Position numbers and translations under genes: made by a program. This document shows positions 17,774-24,819 of a stretch of 64,000 nucleotides of DNA, one piece after another; position 1 is the first letter of the stretch; every line of letters begins with the position of its first letter. The notes beneath the pieces were generated by a model. It ran no database searches. It was not told the DNA's origin and was given only the letters and a program-made list of their open reading frames with translations. The stretch comes from Variovorax atrisoli 110B (lineage in GTDB: Bacteria > Pseudomonadota > Gammaproteobacteria > Burkholderiales > Burkholderiaceae_C): positions 188,295 to 252,294 of the forward strand of contig NZ_KB907452.1 in assembly GCF_000382045.1 (NCBI RefSeq), written 5' to 3'.

Positions 17774-18664
17774 ATGTCCACTACCGCGACCCGCATCCGC
17801 AAGGCCGTATTCCCCGTTGCAGGCTTCGGCACCCGTTTCCTGCCGGCCACGAAGGCGCAACCCAAGGAAATGCTGCCCGTGGTCGACAAGCCGCTGATCC
17901 AGTACGCCGTCGAAGAGGCGTACGCAGCCGGCATCCGCGACATGATCTTCGTGACCGGCCGCAACAAGCGCGCCATCGAAGACCACTACGACACCGCCTA
18001 CGAGCTCGAGAGCCAGCTCGAAGCCAGCGGCAAGACCGCCCTGCTGAACATCGCCCGCTCGGTCATGCCCGACGACATGACCTGCTCCTACGTGCGCCAG
18101 CCGCGCATGCTGGGCCTGGGTCACGCGGTGCTGTGCGCCGAGCACCTGGTCGGCAACGAGCCCTTCGCCGTGCTGCTGGCGGACGACCTGATGGTCGGCC
18201 CCGACGGCGGCCAGCCGGTGCTGGCTCAGATGACCGAAGCCTTCGGCCGCCTCGGCGGCTCGCTGCTCGCGGTGCAGGAAGTGCCGCTCGAGCACGTCAA
18301 GCGCTACGGCATCGTGGCCGGCGACACGGTCGAGGAAGGCCTGGTGAAGGTCAGCCGCATGATCGAGAAGCCGAAGCCCGAAGAAGCGCCCTCGCGCCTG
18401 GGCGTGGCCGGCCGCTACATCCTCACGCCGGGCGTGTTCGCCGAGATCCGCAACCAGCCCAAGGGCGCGGGCGGCGAGATCCAGCTGACCGACGGCATCG
18501 CGGCGCTGATGAAGAAGGAATCGGTCTACGCGTACTCGTACAAGGGCACCCGCTACGACTGCGGCAGCAAGGAAGGCTTCCTGCAGGCGTCGGTGGAACT
18601 GGCGCTGGCGCACCCCGAGGTGGGCGCGGATTTCCGCGAGTACCTCAAGAGCCTGAAGCTGTAA
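17774..18664 (+). CDS. galU: UTP--glucose-1-phosphate uridylyltransferase
   Basis: GalU makes UDP-glucose from UTP and glucose-1-phosphate for envelope polysaccharides and trehalose. The 296-residue protein has the nucleotide-binding start [22 protein letters not shown] (in two adjoining pieces), LADDLMVGP for the metal aspartate, and the C-terminal [12 protein letters not shown] and [16 protein letters not shown]. The ATG at 17774 is chosen because it precedes the conserved core at the family's normal distance; an in-frame TTG 24 bases upstream is less likely. A strong terminator follows. The gene stands alone after valS. Confidence 0.97.
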   Translation: MSTTATRIRKAVFPVAGFGTRFLPATKAQPKEMLPVVDKPLIQYAVEEAYAAGIRDMIFVTGRNKRAIEDHYDTAYELESQLEASGKTALLNIARSVMPDDMTCSYVRQPRMLGLGHAVLCAEHLVGNEPFAVLLADDLMVGPDGGQPVLAQMTEAFGRLGGSLLAVQEVPLEHVKRYGIVAGDTVEEGLVKVSRMIEKPKPEEAPSRLGVAGRYILTPGVFAEIRNQPKGAGGEIQLTDGIAALMKKESVYAYSYKGTRYDCGSKEGFLQASVELALAHPEVGADFREYLKSLKL

Positions 18665-18686
18665 TCCTTCGCTTCGAGCACATGCA

Positions 18687-18720
18687 GAAAGGGCCGCTGT
18701 TGCGGCCCTTTTTCTTTTTT
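18687..18720 (+). terminator. Rho-independent terminator of galU
   Basis: Stem of GGGCCGC and GCGGCCC with a TGTT loop, extended by AAA/TTT, followed by a T-rich run (TTTTTCTTTTTT). It lies 23 bases after the galU stop. It may also act weakly for the convergent TusA-like gene. Confidence 0.88.
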
Positions 18721-18737
18721 GTAATGCCTGCGTTCCG

Positions 18738-18965
18738 TCAACGGCGCTTCAGCACGTGGATGAAGTCGGTACCGACGGTTTCCTGCTCCATCAGCTCGTT
18801 GCCGGTCTGGCGCGCGAAGGCCTGGAAGTCGCGGATCGATCCGGGGTCGGTCGACACCACCTTCAGCAACTGGCCGCTCGCCATGTCGTTGAGCGACTTC
18901 TTCGCCTTGAGGATGGGCAGCGGGCAGTTCAGCCCGCGCGTGTCGAGTTCGCGATCAACTTGCAT
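18738..18965 (-). CDS. TusA-like sulfurtransferase (SirA/YeeD/TusA family)
   Basis: A 75-residue protein of the TusA/SirA family, with the sulfur-carrying cysteine in the CPxP motif (LNCPLPILKAKK, Cys14) and the typical two-layer pattern VVSTDPGSIRDFQAF. TusA proteins relay persulfide sulfur, for example to tRNA thiolation or molybdenum cofactor synthesis. Its start overlaps the end of the Nudix gene by 11 bases, so it is coupled to it, and the cysteine synthase cysM lies just upstream in the same direction. Sulfur metabolism is thus a shared theme. The exact partner proteins cannot be named from this window. Confidence 0.9.
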   Translation of the reverse strand: MQVDRELDTRGLNCPLPILKAKKSLNDMASGQLLKVVSTDPGSIRDFQAFARQTGNELMEQETVGTDFIHVLKRR

Positions 18966-19530
18966 TGCCCGGCTCCGGCGGCAGGTTCAGGCCGCGGCGG
19001 CGCTCCTCGTTTTCCGCGGCGGTGAAGAACACGGGCTCGTGCCCGCGCGTGCGCAGCCAGTCGGCCAGCGCATAGCCGGTGCCGGCGGGCCAGCACTTGA
19101 GATCGGGCAGGTCGTAGAGGCGGTAGTCGACCAGCTCGGGCGAGAGCTTCACCTCGCCGTCGGCCACCACGTGGTAGGCGATGATGACCTGGTTCATTCG
19201 CTGGAAGTCGTAGGCGCCGACGATCTTCGTGGCGCTCACGTCGAGGTTGGTCTCTTCCTTCACCTCGCGTGCGATGCCCTCCTCGGGCGTCTCGCCGGCC
19301 TCCATGAAGCCGGTGATGAGCGCGAACATCTTGCCCGGCCACGCGGCATTGCGCGCCAGCAGCACCTGGCCGCGGTACTCGACGATGGCCGCGAGCACGG
19401 GCGTCGGGTTGTTCCAGTGCGTGTGGCCGCAGTTGGGGCAGCGCAGCCGCTCCTTGGGGCCGCCGTCTTCCATCAATGCGATCCACTCGAGCGGCGTGGC
19501 GCAGACCTGGCAGAACTTGGGATGGGGCAT
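18955..19530 (-). CDS. Nudix hydrolase with N-terminal zinc ribbon
   Basis: A 191-residue Nudix pyrophosphatase. The Nudix box is complete: GFMEAGETPEEGIAREVKEE then TNLD (about 74-97). Before it, four cysteines (CQVC near residue 7 and CPNC near 31) form a zinc ribbon like that of the NADH pyrophosphatase NudC group, though the protein is shorter than NudC. The substrate is probably a nucleoside diphosphate linked to another group. It overlaps the TusA-like gene by 11 bases and is separated from cysM upstream by a repeat copy, so the three could share a transcript. Confidence 0.92.
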   Translation of the reverse strand: MPHPKFCQVCATPLEWIALMEDGGPKERLRCPNCGHTHWNNPTPVLAAIVEYRGQVLLARNAAWPGKMFALITGFMEAGETPEEGIAREVKEETNLDVSATKIVGAYDFQRMNQVIIAYHVVADGEVKLSPELVDYRLYDLPDLKCWPAGTGYALADWLRTRGHEPVFFTAAENEERRRGLNLPPEPGNAS

Positions 19531-19560
19531 GGGGTTCTCAGCCTTCTTGTTGTTGAGTCG

Positions 19561-19664
19561 TGGCCCCTTCCGGGAACACCGCAGAGCCGGCTTTGCCGCG
19601 CTGCAGGTGTTGCCCCCGGAGGGGGTTGGCGAAGCGACACGAAGTTCGCATGGCCTGGGGGCGG
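19561..19664 (-). repeat. Dispersed 3'-end repeat, copy 3
   Basis: Copy on the - strand starting 6 bases after the cysM stop, in the sense of cysM. The first stem keeps CCCC/GGGG but with a shortened loop. The second is CGGC/GCCG with loop AAA. The CGTGTCGC core and the terminal GGTGTTCC-like block are present with some drift (GGTTCCGCGG reads as GGCTCTGCGG). Confidence 0.82.
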
Positions 19665-19670
19665 GCCTTG

Positions 19671-20573
19671 TCAGGCGGGGAAGACGCCGGTGGAGAGGTA
19701 GCGGTCGCCCCGGTCGCAGACCACGAAGACGATGGTGGCGTTCTCGACCGTCTTCGACACTTCGAGCGCAGCCCACAGCGCGCCTGCGGCCGAAATGCCG
19801 CCGAAGATGCCCTCCTCGCGCGCGAGGCGGCGGCACATCTCTTCGGCATCGCTCTGGCTCACACTGATCTCCTCGTCGACGCGGCTCGGATCGAAGATCT
19901 TCGGCAGGTATTCGGCCGGCCACTTGCGGATGCCTGGGATGCGCGAGCCCTCTGCCGGCTGCGCGCCGATGATGCGCACCGCGGGGTTCTTCTCCTTGAG
20001 GAAGCGCGACACGCCGGTGATGGTGCCGGTCGTGCCCATCGCGCTCACGAAGTGCGTGACCTTGCCCTTGGTGTCGGCCCAGATCTCGGGGCCGGTGGTC
20101 TCGTAGTGGATGCGCGGGTTGTCGGGGTTGGCGAACTGGTCGAGCACACGGCCCTTGCCCTGGGCCACCATCTGTTCGGCGAGGTCGCGGGCATACTCCA
20201 TGCCGCCGCTCTTGGGCGTGAGCACGAGCTCGGCGCCGAAGGCCTTCATGGTCTGCGCACGCTCCACGGAGAGGTCCTCCGGCATGATGAGCAGCATGCG
20301 GTAGCCCTTGATGGCGGCGGCCATCGCGAGCGCGATGCCGGTGTTGCCGGAGGTGGCTTCGATCAGGGTGTCGCCGGGCTTGATCTCGCCGCGCTCCTCG
20401 GCGCGCCGGATCATCGAGAGAGCGGGCCGGTCCTTCACGGAGCCGGCGGGATTGTTGCCTTCGAGCTTGCCGAGAATCACGTTGCCGCGCCGGGCATTTT
20501 CTGCGGCATTGATGCGTTGCAGTGCGACCAGAGGGGTCTTGCCGATGGCGTCTTCGATCGTCGGATAGTTCAT
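19671..20573 (-). CDS. cysM: Cysteine synthase B (O-acetylserine sulfhydrylase)
   Basis: A 300-residue PLP enzyme making cysteine from O-acetylserine and sulfide or thiosulfate. PLP lysine is in NNPAGSVKDRPAL (about residue 46), substrate loop EATSGNTGIALA, phosphate loop SAMGTTGTITG, and the C-terminal CDRGDRYLSTGVF is the CysM-type ending rather than CysK. The ATG at 20573 matches family N-termini (NYPTIEDAIGKTPLV); an in-frame GTG 9 bases upstream is possible. The gene is divergent from tRNA-Leu 42 bases away. No riboswitch-like leader is visible. Confidence 0.96.
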   Translation of the reverse strand: MNYPTIEDAIGKTPLVALQRINAAENARRGNVILGKLEGNNPAGSVKDRPALSMIRRAEERGEIKPGDTLIEATSGNTGIALAMAAAIKGYRMLLIMPEDLSVERAQTMKAFGAELVLTPKSGGMEYARDLAEQMVAQGKGRVLDQFANPDNPRIHYETTGPEIWADTKGKVTHFVSAMGTTGTITGVSRFLKEKNPAVRIIGAQPAEGSRIPGIRKWPAEYLPKIFDPSRVDEEISVSQSDAEEMCRRLAREEGIFGGISAAGALWAALEVSKTVENATIVFVVCDRGDRYLSTGVFPA

Positions 20574-20615
20574 GCCAGCCACTGTGCCATAATTTTGGGC
20601 TTCGTTCAGAACCCT

Positions 20616-20700
20616 GCCCGGGTGGTGAAATTGGTAGACGCAGGGGACTCAAAATCCCCCGCCGCAAGGCGTGCCGGTTCGATTCCGGCCCCGGGCACCA
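20616..20700 (+). tRNA. tRNA-Leu (anticodon CAA)
   Basis: An 85-base cloverleaf with a 7-bp acceptor stem GCCCGGG/CCCGGGC, a D-arm around TGGTGAAATTGGTAGACGC and an anticodon loop CTCAAAA giving anticodon CAA. It also has a long class II variable arm, the T-arm GGTTCGATTCC, and a genome-encoded CCA end. Class II shape plus anticodon identifies leucine. A CATAAT hexamer 23 bases upstream may be the -10 box. A dispersed repeat copy begins 10 bases downstream. Confidence 0.97.
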
Positions 20701-20710
20701 CAGGTTCTGG

Positions 20711-20815
20711 CTCGCCCCAGTCTTCGCGCACTTCGTGTCGCTACGCCAACCCCTTCCCGGGGGTGACACCGGTGGCCCGGCGAAGCCGGTTCCACGGTGT
20801 CCCTGGAATTGGGCC
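20711..20815 (+). repeat. Dispersed 3'-end repeat, copy 4 (full length, after tRNA-Leu)
   Basis: Full-length + strand copy just past the tRNA 3' end. It holds CGCACTTCGTGTCGCT, a CCCC/GGGG stem with loop changed to TTCCC, then CCGGC/GCCGG with loop GAA, then GGTTCCACGGTGTCCC. Stems are kept while loop bases differ from the copies at 13782 and 19561. Confidence 0.85.
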
Positions 20816-20833
20816 TTCTCCTTCCCTTTCTTC

Positions 20834-21766
20834 TTACGCCGTTTCGCGCAGGCCGGTGTGTACCGTCGGATGCGCCAGACGCACCCGCAGCTCGCGCTTC
20901 AGCCGCGTGTTGTCCAGCCGGCGCGATTCCCCCATGAAGCTCAGCAGCTGCAGTGGAAGCTGCCGCTCGGCCTCGCCCCGGGCCACGCGGGGCGGGCGGG
21001 GCATGCCGTAGAGGTCGGCGGCGAGGTCCATGTAGTCGCCCATGCGCAGTTCGGTGTCGTCCGCGGCGTGCACGACGCGCTGCGGCTTGCCGCGGAAGAG
21101 CGCGGCGATGCAGGCGCGGGCGAGGTCGTCGGCATGGATGTGGCTGGTGTAGACGTCGTCCTCGCGCCGCAGCACGGGCGTGCCGCGCTGGAGGCGGGCG
21201 CGGGGGGTGCCGTTCTCGCGGTCGGGAGCATAGATGCCGGGGATGCGCAGGATGCTGGCGCGCACGCCTGCGCTGCGGCCGAGCCAGCGCACGGCGCGTT
21301 CGGCGTCGACGCGGCGGTGCGAGCGCGGGGTGTCGGGGCGCAGGGCGCGGGTTTCGTCGATGCGCGCGCCGCCGCAGTCGCCGTAGACGCCGCTGGTCGA
21401 GCCGTAGACGAAGGCCGAGGGCATCGAACGCAGTCGCAGGGCCCGCGCCAGCGTGGTGGTGCGCTGGTCGCGCCACCAGGCGGGGCCGCCGTCGCGCGCA
21501 GGGGGGGCCAGGTGCAGTACCCGGGTGGCGATGCCGGCGAGCCGGCGCAGGGTGCGCGGATCGTCGAGATTACCCACCAGCGGGCGTATTCCGGCAGTGC
21601 GCAGGGCGTCCACCCGCCCCATCGACGAAGTGAGCGCCACCAGCTGCATGCGCCCGCGCAGGTCGCGCGCCACGCGCTGGCCCACGTCGCCGCAACCGAC
21701 GATCAGCAGGCGTTCTCGCCGGAACCGCGCTGGCAGCGCGCCGGAGGGGCTATTGATTGAAGGCAA
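20834..21766 (-). CDS. NAD(P)-dependent epimerase/dehydratase-like SDR protein
   Basis: About 310 residues of the extended/atypical SDR type: dinucleotide-binding motif IVGCGDVGQRVA (about 22-33), FVYGSTSGVYGDCGG around the active serine/tyrosine region, and IHADDLARACIAAL in the C-terminal half. It resembles YeeZ-like nucleoside-sugar epimerase homologues, many of which have no known substrate. No ATG is near the conserved N-terminus. TTG at 21766 is the best start, because upstream in-frame sequence would run into the divergent reductase gene. The start is uncertain by a few codons. The 85-base gap to the divergent neighbour must serve both promoters. Confidence 0.82.
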   Translation of the reverse strand: MPSINSPSGALPARFRRERLLIVGCGDVGQRVARDLRGRMQLVALTSSMGRVDALRTAGIRPLVGNLDDPRTLRRLAGIATRVLHLAPPARDGGPAWWRDQRTTTLARALRLRSMPSAFVYGSTSGVYGDCGGARIDETRALRPDTPRSHRRVDAERAVRWLGRSAGVRASILRIPGIYAPDRENGTPRARLQRGTPVLRREDDVYTSHIHADDLARACIAALFRGKPQRVVHAADDTELRMGDYMDLAADLYGMPRPPRVARGEAERQLPLQLLSFMGESRRLDNTRLKRELRVRLAHPTVHTGLRETA

Positions 21767-21851
21767 AATCCTGTTCCCGTCTTCCCAATTCAGTTCCAGC
21801 TCCCCTGGCCGCCAGCGGCCCGGAGGGAGCGTTACCCCTCGAAGAATACCG

Positions 21852-22916
21852 ATGACTGCCACAGCGCCGCACGAAGCGGGCTTTTCCATCACCGTCGAGC
21901 CCAGCGGGCGCAATTTCGTGGTCCAGGGCGACGAAACCATCCTGGCCGCAGGCATCCGCCAGGGCATCGGCCTGCCCTACGGCTGCAAGGACGGCGCCTG
22001 CGGCTCGTGCAAGTGCAAGAAGCTCTCGGGCGAAGTCACCCTCGGCCCGCACCAGAGCAAGGCCCTGAGCGCCGAGGAGCAGCTGGCCGGCTACGTGCTC
22101 ACCTGCTGCGCCCATCCCACGAGCGACGTGGTGCTCGAATCGCGCCAGGTCACCGAGGCCGGCGCGCTGCCGATCCGCAAGATGCCGGTGCGCGTGATGG
22201 CCCTCACACGCCAGTCGCATGACGTGATGCTGGTGCGCCTGCAGCTGCCGGCCGGGGAGCCACTGCAGTTCTACGCTGGCCAGTACGTCGAGTTCATCCT
22301 GCGCGACGGCTCGCGCCGCAGCTACTCGATGGCCAACGCGCCGCACACGCTGGCGCAGCCCGGCACGGGCATCGAGCTGCACCTGCGGCACCTGCCCGGC
22401 GGCAAGTTCACCGACCACGTCTTCGGCACGATGAAGGAAAAGGAAATCCTTCGCATCGAAGGCCCCTTCGGCAGCTTCTTCCTGCGCGAGGATTCCGACA
22501 AGCCGATGATCCTGCTGGCCTCCGGCACCGGCTTCGCGCCCATCAAGGCGCTGCTGGAGCACATGCAGTTCAAGGGCATCGACCGCCCCGCCACGCTGTA
22601 CTGGGGCGGCCGCCGGCCCGAAGACCTGTACATGGACGGCTGGCTGCGCGAGCAGATGGCGAAGATGCCAAACCTGCGCTACGTGCCGGTGGTTTCCAAC
22701 GCAACGCCCGAGGACAACTGGACCGGCCGCACCGGCTTCGTCCACAAGGCCGTGCTCGAGGACTTCGCCGACCTGTCGGGCCACCAGGTGTATGCCTGCG
22801 GCGCTCCCATCGTGGTCGACTCGGCCAAGCGCGACTACGTGGCGCTGGCCGGCCTGCCCGAGGAAGAATTCTTCGCCGACGCATTCACCACGGAGGCGGA
22901 CAAGGCCCTGCCCTGA
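21852..22916 (+). CDS. Ferredoxin-type NAD(P)H reductase (CDP-6-deoxy-delta-3,4-glucoseen reductase-like)
   Basis: A 354-residue three-domain electron-transfer protein. It has an N-terminal plant-type 2Fe-2S ferredoxin (cysteines in GCKDGACGSCKC and the distal LTCCAH), an FAD domain with the RxYS motif (RRSYSMAN), and an NAD domain starting GTGFAPIKALL. It is usually annotated in this clade as CDP-6-deoxy-delta-3,4-glucoseen reductase (AscD/E3-like), but no deoxysugar genes are nearby. Its role is more likely supplying electrons to an unidentified oxygenase or a radical partner. It is divergent from the epimerase-like gene and followed by a Bug protein after 48 bases. Confidence 0.88.
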   Translation: MTATAPHEAGFSITVEPSGRNFVVQGDETILAAGIRQGIGLPYGCKDGACGSCKCKKLSGEVTLGPHQSKALSAEEQLAGYVLTCCAHPTSDVVLESRQVTEAGALPIRKMPVRVMALTRQSHDVMLVRLQLPAGEPLQFYAGQYVEFILRDGSRRSYSMANAPHTLAQPGTGIELHLRHLPGGKFTDHVFGTMKEKEILRIEGPFGSFFLREDSDKPMILLASGTGFAPIKALLEHMQFKGIDRPATLYWGGRRPEDLYMDGWLREQMAKMPNLRYVPVVSNATPEDNWTGRTGFVHKAVLEDFADLSGHQVYACGAPIVVDSAKRDYVALAGLPEEEFFADAFTTEADKALP

Positions 22917-22964
22917 GACTCCCCGGTTCCACCGGTTCCCCGAGAACGACAGACCCAAGAACAA

Positions 22965-23945
22965 ATGAAGACGAGACACTTCCTCCTCACCCTCATCGCA
23001 AGCGCCGCCGCCCTGCTGGGCACCGGACAGGCCATGGCGCAGCAGTCGCAGCGGCCCATCCGCCTGATCGTCCCCTACGCAGCGGGCGGCCCCATCGACA
23101 ACACCGCGCGCATCCTGGCAGAGCGCGTGAAGGACTCGCTGGGCACGGTCATCATCGACAACAAGCCCGGCGCGGGCGGCAACATCGGCGCCGACGCGGT
23201 GGCGAAGGCGCCTGCCGACGGCCTGACGATCGGCATCGCGGCCACCGCCACCAACGCGGTGAACCCGTGGCTCTACAGCAAGATGCCGTTCAACGCCGCA
23301 ACCGACTTCGCGCCGATCACGCAGATGGTCCGCGTGCCCAACGTGCTGGTGATGAACGCCGATACGGCCAGGCGCCTGAACATCAACAGCGTGGCCGACC
23401 TGATCCGCTACGCCAAGGCCAACCCCGCCAAGCTCAACTACGGCAGCGGCGGCAACGGCAGCGCGGGGCACCTCGCGGGCGAGCTTTTCAAGAAGGAAGC
23501 GGGCATCTTCGCGCTGCACATTCCGTACAACGGTGGCAATCCGGCGCAGCTGGCGCTGATCTCGGGCCAGGTCGACTTCAACTTCGACAACCTCGCCACC
23601 GCCGCGCCGAACATCCGCTCGGGCAAGCTCAAGGCGCTGGCGGTGACGACGCTGCAGCGCAGCAGTTCGCTGCCCGAGGTGCCGCCCGTGGCCGACACGC
23701 TCAAGGGCTTCTCGATCGACACCTGGTGGGGCCTGGTCGCCCCGGCCGGCACGCCGCACGACGTGGTCGTGAAGCTCAACCAGGCCTTCGTCGCGGCGCT
23801 GAACGCGCCGGAGACGAAGACCCGCTTCGCCTCGCTGCTGGCCGAGCCGGTGGGCAGCTCGCCCGAGCAGTTCGGCGCCTTCATGAAGAGCGAGCTCGCC
23901 AAGTACGAGAAGGTCGTCAAGGCCACCGGCGCGAAGGTGGACTGA
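22965..23945 (+). CDS. Bug-family (TctC-type) solute-binding protein
   Basis: A 326-residue periplasmic binding protein. A signal peptide ends at about residue 26 (GQAMAQQ). Family motifs RPIRLIVPYAAGGPIDNTAR, NKPGAGGNIGADAVAKAPADG and HIPYNGGNPAQLALISGQVDF (in pieces) are present. No TctAB partner lies adjacent. The C-terminal 29 bases overlap the end of the convergent Crp/Fnr gene, so read-through antisense interaction between the two messages is possible. The ligand is unknown, presumably a carboxylate. The gene has no evident Shine-Dalgarno. Confidence 0.93.
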   Translation: MKTRHFLLTLIASAAALLGTGQAMAQQSQRPIRLIVPYAAGGPIDNTARILAERVKDSLGTVIIDNKPGAGGNIGADAVAKAPADGLTIGIAATATNAVNPWLYSKMPFNAATDFAPITQMVRVPNVLVMNADTARRLNINSVADLIRYAKANPAKLNYGSGGNGSAGHLAGELFKKEAGIFALHIPYNGGNPAQLALISGQVDFNFDNLATAAPNIRSGKLKALAVTTLQRSSSLPEVPPVADTLKGFSIDTWWGLVAPAGTPHDVVVKLNQAFVAALNAPETKTRFASLLAEPVGSSPEQFGAFMKSELAKYEKVVKATGAKVD

Positions 23946-24675
23946 CGAGGTCCTCGGGCAGGGCCTCCTCGCGGCGCAGCGCCACCGAGGAGGCATCGCC
24001 CGAATAGCTGCGCAGCCCCGCGAGGTCGAGCACCTCGACACCGCCGTGCTCCACGCGCAGCAGGCCGTCGCGCTGCAGGGCGTGCAGCGCCCGGTTCGCG
24101 CGCTGGCGCGACACCGCCGACAGCAGGCCGATCTCGTCCTGGCTCAGCCGCACGAAACGGTCGGCGCGCGGATAGAGGATCGGATCGAACAGGCTGGCGA
24201 GGCAGCGCGCCACGCGCGCGTCGGGCCCCAGCAGGCGATCGAACTCCATGAGCCCGATGAACAGGCTCAGTCGCGCATTGATGTGTAACAACAGAAACCG
24301 ATTGAATTCGATGTTCGAGGCCAGGAGGCGCTCGAAGCTGTGCTTCGGGATGCATGCGACGCGGGTGGGCCGCAGCGCCACGCCGTCGTAGCGCCAGGGT
24401 CCGGGGGTGAGCAAAGAGCCCTCGCCGCTCCAGCCGCCGGCGGTGACGCCGGTGAAGGTGGAAACGCGGCCGTCGGGCAGCGATACGGACATCTTCAGCA
24501 GGCCGTCCATCACGCCGACCCAGTGATCGGCGGGCTCGCCGCGCCGCACGACGAAACCGCCAGCAGGAATGGTGCGCTCGTGGGACTCCTGCACGACGCG
24601 ATCGAGCTCCTCGCTCGTGAGGGCTCGTGCCCACAGGCTCTCGCGGAGCATGTTCTCCAGCGCGCTCGTCGACAT
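23917..24675 (-). CDS. Crp/Fnr-family transcriptional regulator
   Basis: A 252-residue regulator with an N-terminal cyclic-nucleotide-like beta barrel (about 15-130, with IPAGGFVVRRGEPADHWVGV and GWSGEGSLL). The C-terminal winged helix contains RLSQDEIGLLSAVSRQRANRAL. It has no FNR-type cysteine cluster, so direct oxygen sensing by an iron-sulfur centre is not expected. GGAG lies at good distance from the ATG. It is divergent from the molybdenum hydroxylase genes across 144 bases, the classic layout of a regulator and its target. Its 3' end overlaps the convergent Bug gene by 29 bases. Confidence 0.93.
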   Translation of the reverse strand: MSTSALENMLRESLWARALTSEELDRVVQESHERTIPAGGFVVRRGEPADHWVGVMDGLLKMSVSLPDGRVSTFTGVTAGGWSGEGSLLTPGPWRYDGVALRPTRVACIPKHSFERLLASNIEFNRFLLLHINARLSLFIGLMEFDRLLGPDARVARCLASLFDPILYPRADRFVRLSQDEIGLLSAVSRQRANRALHALQRDGLLRVEHGGVEVLDLAGLRSYSGDASSVALRREEALPEDLVSPPSRRWP

Positions 24676-24819
24676 CGTCGGGTCTCCTCCCAGGACACGG
24701 CCGGCTCGTCGCAAGAGCCGGTCCATCGCGGGCCGTAAGGAATGTCGTTCCAACGACATCCCGGGCGCGGCGATGATGCCACAGTCGCTCGCGTTCGCCA
24801 CCACAACAAGGAGACAACG

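Noticed and set aside
14510-18613. Very long open frame on the - strand across valS and galU
   Set aside because: It is antisense to two certain genes, has His/Arg/Ala-rich low-complexity translation typical of GC-rich shadow frames, and matches no family.
20700-20815. tRNA-Leu 3' end with an adjacent repeat as a possible integration site
   Set aside because: No integrase or duplicated tRNA end is present, and the same repeat occurs at four other sites without a tRNA.
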